Origin: Nageia nagi
Lineage: Eukaryota; Pinophyta
Reading direction: 5' to 3'
Length of the DNA: 64,000 bases
NCBI GenBank assembly: GCA_050084985.1
Contig: JBITNC010000001.1
Location: 2,542,001-2,606,000, forward strand
Shown here one piece after another: positions 1 to 10,850 of this stretch. A program made the translations under genes and the position numbers. The notes below the pieces were generated by a model that was not told the origin of the DNA, ran no database searches, and worked only from the letters and a program-made list of their open reading frames with translations. Each line of letters begins with the position of its first letter. Position 1 is the first letter of the stretch.

Positions 1-502
1 AATAATGGAGCTTATTATCCATGGTTTATTGATGTCAATATATAGCCTTGGGTTCTCAACAACCGAATCCACAAGGTTTACAAACTTACAAACAAGAAGT
101 TAGAGAATTTATTATTCTCAACAACACTATATATCATAGCCATCTTAGTCCAAGAGAAGTATCTAAACATGGGATACCAATACTCCAAACATAGGTTAAA
201 ACATGCCTAAGATGATAACAAACAAACCCCTAAAATATGAAGATAAAACAAACAGTAACAAGAAAGTTGTTACAAAAACAAACACATTCTGTCTGCACAT
301 TATCATTTTCTCCACACAATGATTAATAGCGATCTTATAGGATCATCGACGATTGGCAAAAATCGGTGAGGATTGTAATCGGTGGCGATCGATGTAATCG
401 GTGGCGATTGATGGCAATCGGTGGCGATCGGTGGCAATCTCTGTCATAGGTGGATTTATTCCAAAACATTGTAAAAACACATATTATGGAGTCAAAACTC
501 CA
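1..502 (-). repeat. 3' LTR of element A (outer few bases beyond window)
   Basis: It aligns along its whole length with 4728-5238 with few differences and a few small indels. It ends on the plus strand with AAACTCCA, followed at once by a pyrimidine tract that is the minus-strand polypurine tract. It contains the short GATCGGTGGC-type repeats at about 359-441. Confidence 0.93.
359..441. repeat. Short tandem repeats in element A LTR (left copy)
   Basis: About seven imperfect copies of a 10-13 base unit of the form GGTGGCGATCG / GATGGCAATCG occur in a row. They resemble, but are not colinear with, the cluster in the other LTR (5069-5181), so unit number or order has changed since insertion. Confidence 0.8.
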
Positions 503-1981
503 ACATGCTCCCCCTTGATGCTGAGGGGACTAACTAGCAAGTCTCTTAGTATCATAAACCGAGTTTTGTTTACCCCCTTGGTAAATAAATCTGCTATATT
601 CTCCTTGGTGTTGATGTGTTCCAAATCAACAATCTTTTTCTCCACCATGTCTCTGATGAAATGGTATTTCATATCAAAATGTTTGGACCTATTGTGATGT
701 ACTGGATTGTTTGCAAGTTGAATTGCACTAGCATTATCACAAAACAACTTAGTAGCATCTCTTTTTTGCTCACGAAGTTCTTCAAGAATCTTTCTCAACC
801 ATAATGCTTGGGTGCTTGCACTTGTGATTGCAATGTATTCTACCTCTGTAGAAGATAGTGCAACAGTTGTTTGCTTCTTAGAACTCCATGTGATTAGTCC
901 TGATCCAATGTTGAAGCAATTTCTAGAAGTAGACTTTCTATCATCAATATTGCTTCCCCAATCTGAATCACTATAGCCAACAAGTTTTACCTTGCTTTCT
1001 TTGTAGTAATGGATGCCAAAACCAATGGTGCCTTTGATGTACCTCATGATCCTCTTGGTAGCCTTCATGTGAGTTTTGGTAGGTTCACTCATGTAGCTAG
1101 AAACAAAAGAAACAGCACATGCAATATCTGGATGAGTATTAGTGAGAAACATAAGACTCCCAACCATACTCCTATATGTGGTGACATCTACCCTTTCACT
1201 ACCATCTTCCTTACTCAATAACTCACCATGAGCAATTAGAGTAGGAACTGGTTTACAATTTTCCATGCCATATTTGGACAACATATCTTTGGCATATTTG
1301 GTTTGACAAATAAAAATTTCACTATCATTTTGATACACTTCCATACCTAGGAAATAATGCATGAGACCTAGGTCTTTCATATCAAACTCTTTCATCATAG
1401 ACTCTTTGAACTCTTCATTCATCCTATCATTACTTCCCATGTAAATCAAATCATCTACATACAAGCATACAATCATAATATCATTACATTTTTTTAAAAT
1501 AAAAGAGAGTAGGCTCACTCTTGCTTTTCACAAGACCATATTGATGAAAGTATCCATCAATCCTTGAGTACCAAGCTCTAGGAGCTTGTTTGAGGCCATA
1601 CAAGGCCTTCTTCAATTTGTAGACCATGTCCTCTTTGCCTTTGATCTCAAATCCTTGAGGTTGTTGTACATATACCTCTTCTTGTATGTATCCATTCAAG
1701 AATGCACTCTTCACATCAAGATGATGCACTCTCCATCCTTTTTGGGCAGCCAAGGATAGAACCAATCTAATTATCTCTTGCCTTGCAACGGGTGCAAAAG
1801 TCTCCTCATAATCGATGCCATACTTTTGAGTGAAACCTTTTGCCACTAGTCTTGCTTTGTGTTTTTGAATAGTTCCATTTGCATTATACTTTGTCTTGTA
1901 GACCCACTTGGAGCCTACTACCTTCTTTCCTTGTGGAAGCTCAACTAGCTCCCAAGTATCATTTTTCTTGATGGATTCCAT
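484..1981 (-). pseudogene. Element A reverse transcriptase and RNase H (frameshifted)
   Basis: The RT portion (1981 down to about 1490) has the copia signatures HKARLVAKGFTQ, HHLDVKSAFLNG and LKKALYGLKQAPRAWY. The downstream part in another frame (from about 1518) has the catalytic YVDD box at 1450-1461 (CLYVDDLIYMGS). RNase H follows, with DSDWGSN, DDRKSTS, SSTEVEYIA and the tail HFDMKYHFIRDMVE. The frame change is at a T-rich homopolymer near 1485-1500, which looks like simple slippage. A stop near 1985 separates this part from the region before it. The enzyme would copy the element RNA into DNA, but this copy cannot make a full polyprotein. Confidence 0.9.
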
Positions 1982-2206
1982 CTCCTCTTACATTTCTTTC
2001 ATCCACAAATCATTAGTACATGCAATTTCATAACAAGAAGGTTCAACATTAATTATACTCATCAAAGCATAATTTACCACATCACCTTTTGATTCACCAT
2101 CATTGCTATCTCCATACAAGTGCATATTTTGAAGACTATTAACAACACTTTCCATTTCTTTAGCTTGTGCTCTTGTTATTCTTCTACCAAAGTTTTGATC
2201 AAGCAT

Positions 2207-3460
2207 TTATGATGATGGATGATCAATCAAAAATTTCTTATGTTTCTTTAAATTTATTTTTGCTTCCTCCAAAGAACCATCACTAGTGGACTTTGAACTT
2301 GGTGAAGAACATGGGCTAGAATTGGAAGAACTTACTTGATTTCCATCTTGAGGTATCTTTGCTTGCACATTTGGAGAGCCACTATCATTGGAATCACCAT
2401 CCAAATAGTATTTTTGATGACCCCATGCTCCCCCTTCATCAAAAATCACATCTCTAGATACAATAAACTTTTTAGTTTTTGGATTGTACAATCTAAATGC
2501 TTTGGTATTTTCACAATACCCAATAAAGATACATGGTTCACTTTTTGCATCAAGATTTTGCCTATTTTCTTTTGGAACATGAGCATAGGCTAAACAACCA
2601 AAAACTTTTAAATGTGCAACAGTTGGCTTTTTGCCATACCAAGCTTCATATGGTGTCACCCCATCCAAACTAGAGGTAGGACATCTATTCAAGAGATACA
2701 TGGCTGTCCTAATTGCCTCCCCCCAATACATATTTGATAAATTCTTAGTTTGGAGCATACTTCTAGCCATATTATTCAAGTTTCTATTCTTTCTTTCAGC
2801 CACTCCATTTTGTTGTGGTGTATATGCACTTGTTAATTGCCTTTTAATTCCACAATTATTACAAAAAGTGAAGAATTCTTTGGAACAAAATTCACCTCCT
2901 CTATCACTTCTTAAACACTTGATTGCATACCCACTTTCATTTTCCACTTTTATTTTGAATTATTTGAATTTATCAAATGTTTCATCTTTAGTTTTCAAGA
3001 AGTACACCCAACACATTTTTGAAAAATCATCAATGAAAGTGAGGAAGTAGTAGTTCTTACCAAGACTTTGAGTTTGCATAGGTCCACACAAATCACTATG
3101 CACCAATTGTAGGGGATAGGAAGCCCTCCATGCTTGATCTTTTGGAAAGCTTTCTCTTGAATGCTTTCCCAATACACATCCTTCACAAATCTTCTTTGGA
3201 TCATCTACTTTTGGAAGCCCATAAACCATCTCTTGAGAAGCCAATGTTTTCAAACTTGAGAAATTTAAATGCCCATATCTCAAGTGCCACAACCAATTTT
3301 TATTATCAATAGCCACATGTGCAAAATTGGTACCTTGCTCCCCAAATTTGAGAGGGAAAAATCTATTTTTGGTCATTGGAATAGTAGTAACAAGCCTATT
3401 CCCACTATCAAAAATCTTGCAAGCATTCTTTGCAAATAAAAAACTATAATTGTGCTCCAC
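2207..3460 (-). pseudogene. Element A integrase (one internal stop)
   Basis: The GAG-pre-integrase/zinc-binding part reads WLWHLRYGHLNFSSLKTL followed by CEGCVLGKH, i.e. the H-H-C-C motif. The catalytic core follows with HSDLCGPM (first Asp), SDRGGEF (second Asp) and PQQNGVAERKNR (Glu). The copia-type C-terminal region includes PYEAWYGKKPTVAHLKVFGC. A TAA at about 2960 interrupts the core. A further TAA lies just before the segment starting MLDQNFGRR (2206-1988), which joins integrase to RT. The three catalytic acidic residues are still present, so decay is limited to the nonsense mutations. Confidence 0.9.
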
Positions 3461-3481
3461 ATTTGACCAACACTCAAGAGA

Positions 3482-4588
3482 TTATGCTTCAAATTGGGAA
3501 TATGATAAACATCCTTTACCTTCTTTGGTGTGCACATCCATAGCTCCAATGCCTTCAACATGCAAGGCTTTATCATCTCCAAGAGTGATCTTGGACTTAT
3601 ATGAGTTATTGATTGAAGAAAATAATTCTCCATTACCAGTCATATGATTGCTACAACTAGTATGAAGAAGCCATGTTTGTCCCATGCTTTGTTCAGATTT
3701 TCCATATGATAAGAAGAGTGAAGAAGGCTCTCCTTCCTCTCCATAGTTTGCACTCTCCTTTGCTTCATTTGCAGCCTTTGTTCTACACTCTCTCTCAAAG
3801 TGTCCATATTTATGGCAATAGTAACATTGCTTGTTACTTTTATCACCTCTTCCATTTCCTCTACCTTGAGGACCTTTTCTTCCTCTTCCTCTACCTCTTC
3901 CATGGCCTTTGGCTTGGCCACTAGTTTCACCCTCTTTGGATGAAAAAGCTTTTTCTTCCATGCCTCCAAGATGTGGAGTTGAAGAAAACCTTTCCTCATG
4001 AGACATTAATGATCCTATGTGCTGATCATAGGTGAGAGTAGATAGATCCTTACTCTCCTCAATCACAATGGAGACTTGGGTACACTTGGGCAAAAGTGTT
4101 CTCAACACCTTTTTAACAATCACCTCATTCTCTACTTCTTCTCCAAGAGCTCTCATTTTGTCTACACAAATCTTGGCTCTCAAACAATAGTCTCCAACCT
4201 TCTCATCTTCTCTCATCTTGAGATTCTCAAACTCCATTTTGAGAGTTTGCAACCTCACTTGCTTGACTTGCTTGCTACCTTCATAGCTCTCCTTCAATAC
4301 TTTCCAAGCTTCTTGGGCTGAAGTGAAACTTGTGATTCTTGGATAAATGGATTCATTTAAGGTAGCTTGAATGAAGTACATTGCCATGTTATTCTTCTTT
4401 TGTGCCTCCTTCAAGGTTTGCTTTTGGGCAGCTGGAACTAGACTCCAATTAGTAGGTTCATCATAGCCTTCTTCTATGATATCCCAATAGCCTTTACCAA
4501 TGAGCAAATGCCTCATTTTGGTAGACCAATAATCATAGTTCTCTCCTTTGAATTCTGGAATTGGAACATTCCCATTAGAATTTGCCAT
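3482..4588 (-). pseudogene. Element A Gag and protease
   Basis: The start at 4588 (MANSNG) is chosen because the equivalent gags of elements C and E also begin with MA, an N-rich stretch, then the IPEF-type motif. An open frame continues upstream to 4666 without an obvious reason to use it. The gag has the UBN2-like capsid core and a CCHC zinc knuckle (CYYCHKYGHFEREC), with an arginine/glycine-rich basic stretch before it. The protease site reads WLLHTSCSNHM where copia proteases normally have D-S/T-G, so the catalytic Asp is lost. After KEGKG the reading moves to another frame (YHIPNLKHNLLSVGQM) and back near 3440. Confidence 0.88.
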
Positions 4589-4702
4589 TGCTACAATCAC
4601 AATTGACAATCTTCTTCCAAGAGTTGTTGGATCCTCCTCAATTGAAGCTTTCAAAACTTCATACAAGTCACCTCACTCACTACTCAATCCCAATAGATTG
4701 AA

Positions 4703-4717
4703 CCAGCTCTGATACCA
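4703..4717 (-). other. Primer-binding site of element A
   Basis: The minus strand reads TGGTATCAGAGCTGG directly inside the 5' LTR. This is the usual copia PBS complementary to the 3' end of initiator tRNA-Met, and it fixes the element's orientation. Confidence 0.9.
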
Positions 4718-4720
4718 CAA

Positions 4721-5238
4721 TGAGAGAAATAATGGAGCTTACTATCCATGGTTTATTGATGTCAATATATAGCCTTGGGTTCTCAACAACCGAATCCACA
4801 AGGTTTACAAACTTACAAATAAGAAGTTAGAGAATTTACTATTCTCAACAACACTACATATCATAGCCATCTTAGTCCAAGAGAAGTAGCTAAACATGGA
4901 TAATAATACTCCAAACATAGCTTAAAACATGCCTAAGATGATAACAAACAAACCCCTAAAATATGAAGACAAAACAAATAGTAACAAGAAAGTTGTTACA
5001 AAAACAAACACATTCTATCCGCACACTGTCATTTTCTCCACATAGTGATTGACAACGATCATATAGGATCATCGATGATCGGTGACGATTGTAATCGATG
5101 GCGATCGGTGCAATTGGTGGTGATCGACAGCGATCGGTGGCAATTGGTGGCGATCGACGGTGATCGGTGGCGATCTCTGTCATAGGCAGATTTATTCCAG
5201 AACATTGTAAAAACACATATTATGGAGTCAAAACTCCA
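4721..5238 (-). repeat. 5' LTR of element A
   Basis: About 518 bp, beginning TGAGAGAAAT and ending ACTCCA on the plus strand (TG...CA in either reading). It closely matches the left LTR. It holds a cluster of short GATCGGTGGC-like repeats at about 5069-5181. The outer flank from 5239 continues as element B integrase sequence. Confidence 0.92.
5069..5181. repeat. Short tandem repeats in element A LTR (right copy)
   Basis: About nine imperfect copies of the GATCGGTGGC-type unit lie in the R/U5-like half of the LTR. This makes an island richer in CG dinucleotides than the surrounding AT-rich DNA. Confidence 0.8.
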
Positions 5239-5900
5239 ATAGAAATATTATGTTTTCTTCCTAACCATGCCTTAAAAGGAGTTTTACTTTGAACAATTTT
5301 TATGGGACATCTATTCAAAGTGTAAATGGAATTGCTTACAGTATCACCTCACAAGAATTTAGAAATATTACCAACATGCATCTAGCCATCTCCATAATTA
5401 TTCTATTTTTTCTTTCAGCAACAACATTCTAGTGAGGAGTGTAAGGAATCATAAATTGCTTCTTAATTCCATACTTAACACAATAGTTATTGAACTCATT
5501 GCTATTATATTCTCCTCCATTATCAAATATCAATATCTTGATTTTAATTTTAGTCTAATTTTCAACAAAGGCCTTAAAAACCTTAAACCTCCCAAAGGTT
5601 TGATCCATGTGCTCAAGTAGATACCCAAAGGTCATCCTACTAAAGTCATCAATGAAATTCAAGACATAAGATGCTCCTCCAAGTGACTTAGTTTAAAATG
5701 GACCCATAAAATCTAAATGCACAAGTTGAAGAGGTTGAGATGCTCTTATTGCCTTATCTTTTTCAAACTTTTATCTATGCATCTTGCCAAGAATGCACTT
5801 CTTGCATAGATCTACTGAAGAAGAAATTGAAAGCAAACCTTTCAAAAGTTCTTGGTCTTTCATGAATTGAATACTTTTGTGGTTAAGATGACCTAAATGA
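5239..5900 (-). pseudogene. Element B integrase remnant, cut by element A
   Basis: Minus-strand translation in shifting frames gives copia integrase fragments: a TFIDDF-like stretch near 5650, an ERKNRI-like stretch near 5410 and KTPFKAWLGRK-like near 5250. The sequence then stops at the LTR edge of element A. The plus-strand open frames here are shadows of it. Confidence 0.7.
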
Positions 5901-6097
5901 TGATGCTAAATATTACCTTTAGAACACACATTAGAAGTAAGATGTATCTTTGATGGTACTTGATCCATAATGTATAGGTATCTTTCACTAATCCTTGAAC
6001 TAAAGTGGCAATTCCTTTCTCAATGCACTAGGATTGAGATTCAAACTCAAAAGAGTACCTTTTTTAGCAACTTGGATCATGGAGAAAAGGTTCATCC

Positions 6098-6319
6098 TTA
6101 ACTTAGGAATATAGAGAAATTTTTAAGAATCTTTCCATGAATTAACACACTTCTAATTACTTGAAATTCAAGGGTAGAGTTATCACCTATCAGAAATGCA
6201 TCCTTATTATACTTGTGAAAGTTCTTAAACTTTTCCTTTTCAAAGTATAGGTGATTAGTGTAACCAGAATCAACGATCCATTTGGATAAAAAAGTGCAAG
6301 ACATGGAGTAGAGTGCCAT
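6098..6319 (-). pseudogene. Element B protease fragment
   Basis: The active site reads KWIVDSGYTNHLYF. The Asp-Ser-Gly is intact, while the usual Cys after it is Tyr. The following GDNSTLEFQ stretch matches the element D protease (GDNSILEVQ), which supports one family. It ends at a stop, and the integrase picks up in another frame. Confidence 0.8.
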
Positions 6320-6394
6320 AGCAAAACCAGCATGAGTATTTTTCTTTCCTTTATAGCTCTTTATATTTCTATTACCTTTATACTTTTCCTCTCT

Positions 6395-6470
6395 TTTCTT
6401 TTTATAACAATCAACTTATTTGTGACTTTGAATGCCACAATAGTTATAATTGCCATCAAATTTTTTCTTA
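6395..6470 (-). pseudogene. Element B Gag zinc knuckle remnant
   Basis: The minus strand reads KFDGNYNYCGIQSHK, a stop, then VDCYKK. The spacing is that of a CCHC knuckle in which the first Cys has become Tyr and one codon has become a stop. In element D the same knuckle keeps the first Cys but has lost the second. Confidence 0.7.
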
Positions 6471-7024
6471 GGATAAGGAGTGTTTGCTTTGCCTTTTTCA
6501 TCTCTTTACTTAAAGTGATTGTTGTTTCCATTGTTCTTACTACTGTGATTGTTGTTTCTATTATCTCTACTATTGTTGTAGCCACTAATTCTTTTCTCAA
6601 ACCTTTTGGAGGAAGAAGGATAAGATTTATTTTGATATTTGAACTTCTTCTTGAAAGGAATTTTGGTTGCTCTAAGAGCAACATTATTATCCTTAGGATA
6701 AGAAATCAACCCTTTATTGTTAAAGGTTTCCTCATGCTTCAATAGGTGCCTTGAAAGGTTTATAAGGGATATGAATTATTCTTCTTCATCAAACATTATT
6801 TCCATAACTATTATAAAGTTTCCAAATTTTGAAGAGAGGATTTGAAGAATGATAAAGACCATGAACTCATCATTGATCTAATTTCACCCATAAGCAATAA
6901 GTTGGGTCCTTAGGTCAATGATTTTGTTCAAGTAGATACCCACATTTTCATCTTCCATTTGATGATATTGAAGCAACTTTTGGAGAATGGTAAACCTTCT
7001 TGAAAATTTTGAACCAAGGTAGAT

Positions 7025-7294
7025 TTACTTTAGCTTATCCCATGCTTCCTTTGCTAAGGTTAAAGAAGATATCATCAGTAGCACATCATCTAAAATTGCA
7101 TGATAAATCATTAAGGTTGCTAACTCGTTCTTTATATTGTAAGCTTCTAGTGCCTTCTCATCTATAAGAGGTACAAGGTTCTCATTCACTATTTGGCATA
7201 GCTTCTTTGCTTGCAATTTAGCTCTCATCCAAGGTTCCCAAATCCCATAGTTGGATCCATCAAGTATGTGTTTGGGTAAAAAGGATTCTCCCAT
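7025..7294 (-). pseudogene. Element B Gag N-terminal region
   Basis: An 89-aa open stretch begins MGESFLPKHILDGSNYGIWE and contains MRAKLQAKKL and LTLAKEAWDKLK. This is the usual N-terminal layout of a copia gag with a DUF4219/UBN2-like domain (a short lead, then NY..W, then ...AKEAWD.L). It is open to the expected Met, and the rest of the gag downstream (7024-6480) is broken by frame changes. Confidence 0.75.
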
Positions 7295-8219
7295 TTACTA
7301 CACAAAAATATGAAATAATAAGCATGTGGTTTAATAAACAATATTAAATATTAAGTTTTAATCAAGTAAATAATACATGTTACATTTAACACTAAAGACA
7401 TACTTGATTTGATTCATAAGTGCAAATATTTTACAATTCAAATAATAACCCATGTACCCAAATACATATCTCATCTCAAGAATCATAGATGTAGAGTGAC
7501 ATTGTTGAGGCTTGTTTTCTTGCCTAAAATTAGGCCTTCACCTGGATACCCACACAAGAGGAGCCCAAGTCCTACCAATTCTCAACTAGTTCCCCTTGGA
7601 CAATAATATACTCTCACAAGGAGAAGTACTAGCTATTTTTTAAGGTTTTGATATTTATTGGATCGACCAAATTATTAATCTTGATTAGGTTTTAAGTTTT
7701 CCTTATAAATTATTAGGATAATCCCTAAATGGATGTGCAGACATGTGGTATCATTACACACATGCCTATCCACCTAATAAAGTTATGTAGATACCAATAG
7801 AGGACTTAGAGGCAATTAAGAAATACAAACTTTTCATCACTTGGATCATTAGAGTTAAAGGCTCCAATCCACCTGTCCTCACCTCATGGCTCCCCAAACA
7901 AGTGATGTTACGAAATGTACATGCAGATGTGTTTATTTTAGGGAGTTGTTCATATCAATGTTTGCATTTTTATTTGCATAAGTAAATAAAGCAAAATTAC
8001 TAAACATGAAGTAAAAGATCATAAGTAAACAAACATCATCCATTAATAGCTTGGAACCTTTAAGAGTCCAATGGGTTTTGTTTACTAACCCCTAAAGGAC
8101 ATCTTTACATAGGTCCATATCTTGCACAAGTTAACTTTGCATAAAGGATACATCAATTTTCATAATTTGTACAAATCCAATAAATTTGCATAAATAAATG
8201 CTTTAGCATGTACCATTTC

Positions 8220-8830
8220 ATAACTTTAACTTAAGTAATAAGCATGCATCTTAAAAAGAATTTTAAGCAAGTATCATCCTAATTAATTTGCATAAGTTTA
8301 ACTTTGCATAAATACTTAGACATAAGCATGCATCTTAAATAAGTTTTAAGCATGTATAAAATTTAAGTATTAAGCATATGCATTATTAACTTAAATAAGC
8401 ATGCATTATAACTTTAAAAATTAAGTACTAATAATGCACTTAACTTAAAAATTAAGTACTAAGCATACATTTAACTTAAAAATTAAGTACTAAGCATGCA
8501 TTTATTATTTTTAGCATAAGTACTAATCTTAATCATACATCATTTTCCAGTCCATATTTGCATAAGGAAGTAAATTGCATCATAACTTAAGTTTTTAAGT
8601 AATAAGCATGTATTATTGACTTAAAAAATCTAAGTCCTATGCATGCACTATTAGCTTAAAATTTTAAGTTCTAAGCATTTAACTTTAAAAATTTAAGTAA
8701 AACATGCATCATTAACTTAAAAAAAAATAAGTCCTAAGTATGTACCATTAACTTAAATTGCATTTATCTATCACTTTGCAAAAAAAATACTTAGCATGCA
8801 TAAAAAATTAAGAAGTATGCATTATCATTT
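8220..8830. repeat. Degenerate TTAAGTACTAAGCATGCAT array
   Basis: Imperfect units of about 25-40 bases recur, each pairing a TTAA-rich part (ACTTAAAAATTAAGT) with AAGCATGCAT. The clearest copies are between 8390 and 8500. Spacing is irregular, so it is an old or loosely amplified repeat. Confidence 0.65.
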
Positions 8831-10381
8831 TTACATAAGTTATGAAAAATAGATATGCAATATATATATATATAAATTTTGGGCAACAAGGACTCATAGA
8901 TACTTAAGAAAATTTTACCTTATATATATAAAAAAAAATGTTCAAGTTATACTAAAAATTTATTTTAAATTTTCTAGGCAAAATTAAATACACCATCATT
9001 AAATACACTCTACTTTAAATCAGAGTGCATTAAATATGTAGGACCAAGGAATGATAATAGGCATTTAATTTTGAAGTTTGGAGTTTACTCTAACTCAAAA
9101 AAAAAAGGTACTTTTACTTCTACAGATAGCAAAAAAAGACAAGGTTTAATAATGAAAGGCATATGGTTGATAGACATAGATGGAAAAAAAAAAAGGCATT
9201 CATTAAGGGAGATAAGAAAGATACCCCTTCAAGCAACATCAACAAACAAGGCAAGGAGATTAAATAAATAAAAAAGAGAAGTAGAGCTAGCATAGGAGCA
9301 GAGAAATGGCACAAGAGGTTGCATGGAAGGAATGACAAATAAAGGAGGCCAAAGTTGCATGTGAAGGAGGGAGAAGCCCTTTTTTCTATAGCCTACGAGT
9401 GGAATGGAGGCTAATCACAAGGGTTAAAAAATGTGAGGAGGGCCATAGGAGTATTAGGGTTCATTGGTGGGAGACATTGATTAAGCAAAGTGGAGGAGAT
9501 AGCAAGGGGCTACATAATAGCCAATCAGTTCATTTTGTAGATGTTTGAAATGCAAAGGGGGATGATTTTCAGAGGTCCATAGAAGGTGGAGAAGTCAAAC
9601 CATTGAGGGTTTAAGAAGGTCCACACTAGAAAACAAAGCAACCACACAGTAAACAATCATGTAATTGCTAAGAGAGAGGGCTAATAGATATGACATGGGG
9701 TTTCATCACTAAAATAGTCCACCTGGAAGGAATGCAAGGAGAGTGCCATCATAGAAGTGTGCCAAAGTTATAGAGATGAGGCCACTAGAAGAAGTCAAAT
9801 CCCCTAAAAACATTAGATAGATGAAATCCTCTCATGAGGTCTAAGCCAGCATGCATGGGGTGCAAGGAGGTAGAGAAGTAGATGGAGGAGAGAATAGGGA
9901 GCAATGGCAATGGCATCCTTGCTTAGTCAACACTTATATATTATTGTAATAATTTTTGAATAGTGAGATACTGAAGACATTCAAACTATGTATAAGTATT
10001 TAAAAAAATAACCACCTTTTTCATTGTGCCACCAACCAACACTTTGTAATATTGCAAAAAGAAAAAATTGAATGTACATATTTGCTATAAAAGTTGGCCT
10101 ATTTTTATTCGATTATACAAAAAGAACACTAAAAGGAAACTTTTGTAATATTACACAAATTTTGTATACTAACCCTTTTAAAAAAAATATAGCAATTTTT
10201 TTTTTCAAATTGCAAGTAACATAGGAGGTTAGTATTAAAAAAAATACATCATTTTAGAATTTTGTTAGCCATATTTGCTTTAAAAAAAAATAACTAACAT
10301 ATAGTAAATAATATATTAGTAGCATAATGGAATAAAAAAAATTTATAATTATTCAAGAAACTTTTATATTAAGATATATAC

Positions 10382-10385
10382 TCCC

Positions 10386-10426
<41 letters not shown>

Positions 10427-10453
10427 TATATATATATAATATATATTAAAGGA
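10382..10453. repeat. AT-rich inverted repeat / TA microsatellite
   Basis: The arms CCCTTTAATATATA and TATATTAAAGGAAA flank a (TA)n core, so the stretch could fold into one long hairpin. Such sites are common in AT-rich plant DNA. Confidence 0.8.
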
Positions 10454-10836
10454 AATACAACCCTTTTTTTAAGTAGAAAATTTATAAAATACAAAACAAA
10501 AATATCTCTTTCATTAAAGATATAATATATATATTTTTTTATAAAACCAAATTGTATACTATCCTCTTAAATAGTAAATATATCAAAGTAAATTGCAATT
10601 ATCATAAGAGGTCAATATAAATTAAAATATATATATATATATATTGCTATTTTAACTATAAAAAAAAGGTTAACATATCTCATAAAATATATTAGCATTT
10701 TAATGAATATAATCCCAAAAAAAGGTTATACCTTCTCAAATTTTTACATCACAAGGTTGTAGATGAAAGAAGAGGACTTCTAAGTTGAAGAAGGATGAGA
10801 AACCTCCAAGATGAAGAAGAAGAGCTTTCACACCAA

Positions 10837-10848
10837 GCTCTGATACCA
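10837..10848 (-). other. Primer-binding site of element B
   Basis: The minus strand reads TGGTATCAGAGC next to the LTR edge, the copia initiator-tRNA-Met PBS. It places the 5' end of B here, to the right of its gag. Confidence 0.8.
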
Positions 10849-10850
10849 AA

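Larger units (their letters stand above)
1..5238 (-). mobile_element. Ty1-copia LTR retrotransposon A, nearly full length
   Basis: This is a minus-strand element with LTRs at 1-502 and 4721-5238, a PBS at 4703-4717, and a purine-rich tract next to the 3' LTR (minus-strand complement of CTCCCCCTT at 508-516). Domains read in Ty1-copia order on the minus strand: gag, protease, integrase, reverse transcriptase, RNase H. The 3' LTR runs off the left edge, since base 1 matches base 4728 of the other LTR, so about 7 bases and the left target duplication lie outside. Gag to RT lie mostly in one frame, but in-frame stops near 2960, 2207 and 1985 and frame changes near 3530, 3440 and 1490 make it non-autonomous. 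Its right end sits inside the integrase of element B, so A inserted later than B. Confidence 0.93.
7295..10836. other. Unassigned stretch between B gag and B PBS
   Basis: No gene is recognisable in this 3.5 kb. From about 8220 to 8830 it is a degenerate array of AAGCATGCAT and ACTTAAAAATTAAGTA-like words. From about 9060 to 9930 it turns purine-rich on the plus strand, and from about 10140 to 10700 it is very AT-rich with a large AT palindrome. It lies inside element B by position, but part of it could be later insertions. Confidence 0.5.

Noticed and set aside
6332-6745. A 137-codon plus-strand open frame rich in Ile, Phe and Val
   Set aside because: It is the shadow of the element B gag on the other strand, whose Lys/Asn-rich reading gives hydrophobic residues in reverse. 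It is not a membrane protein.
8220-8830. A CRISPR-like array
   Set aside because: Units and spacers are not regular, the repeats are AT-rich and diverged, and this is plant nuclear DNA.
9071-9338. Open frames on both strands in the purine-rich kilobase
   Set aside because: Low-complexity Lys-rich and Leu/Phe-rich readings of AAAAAA/GGA-rich DNA, with no domain.
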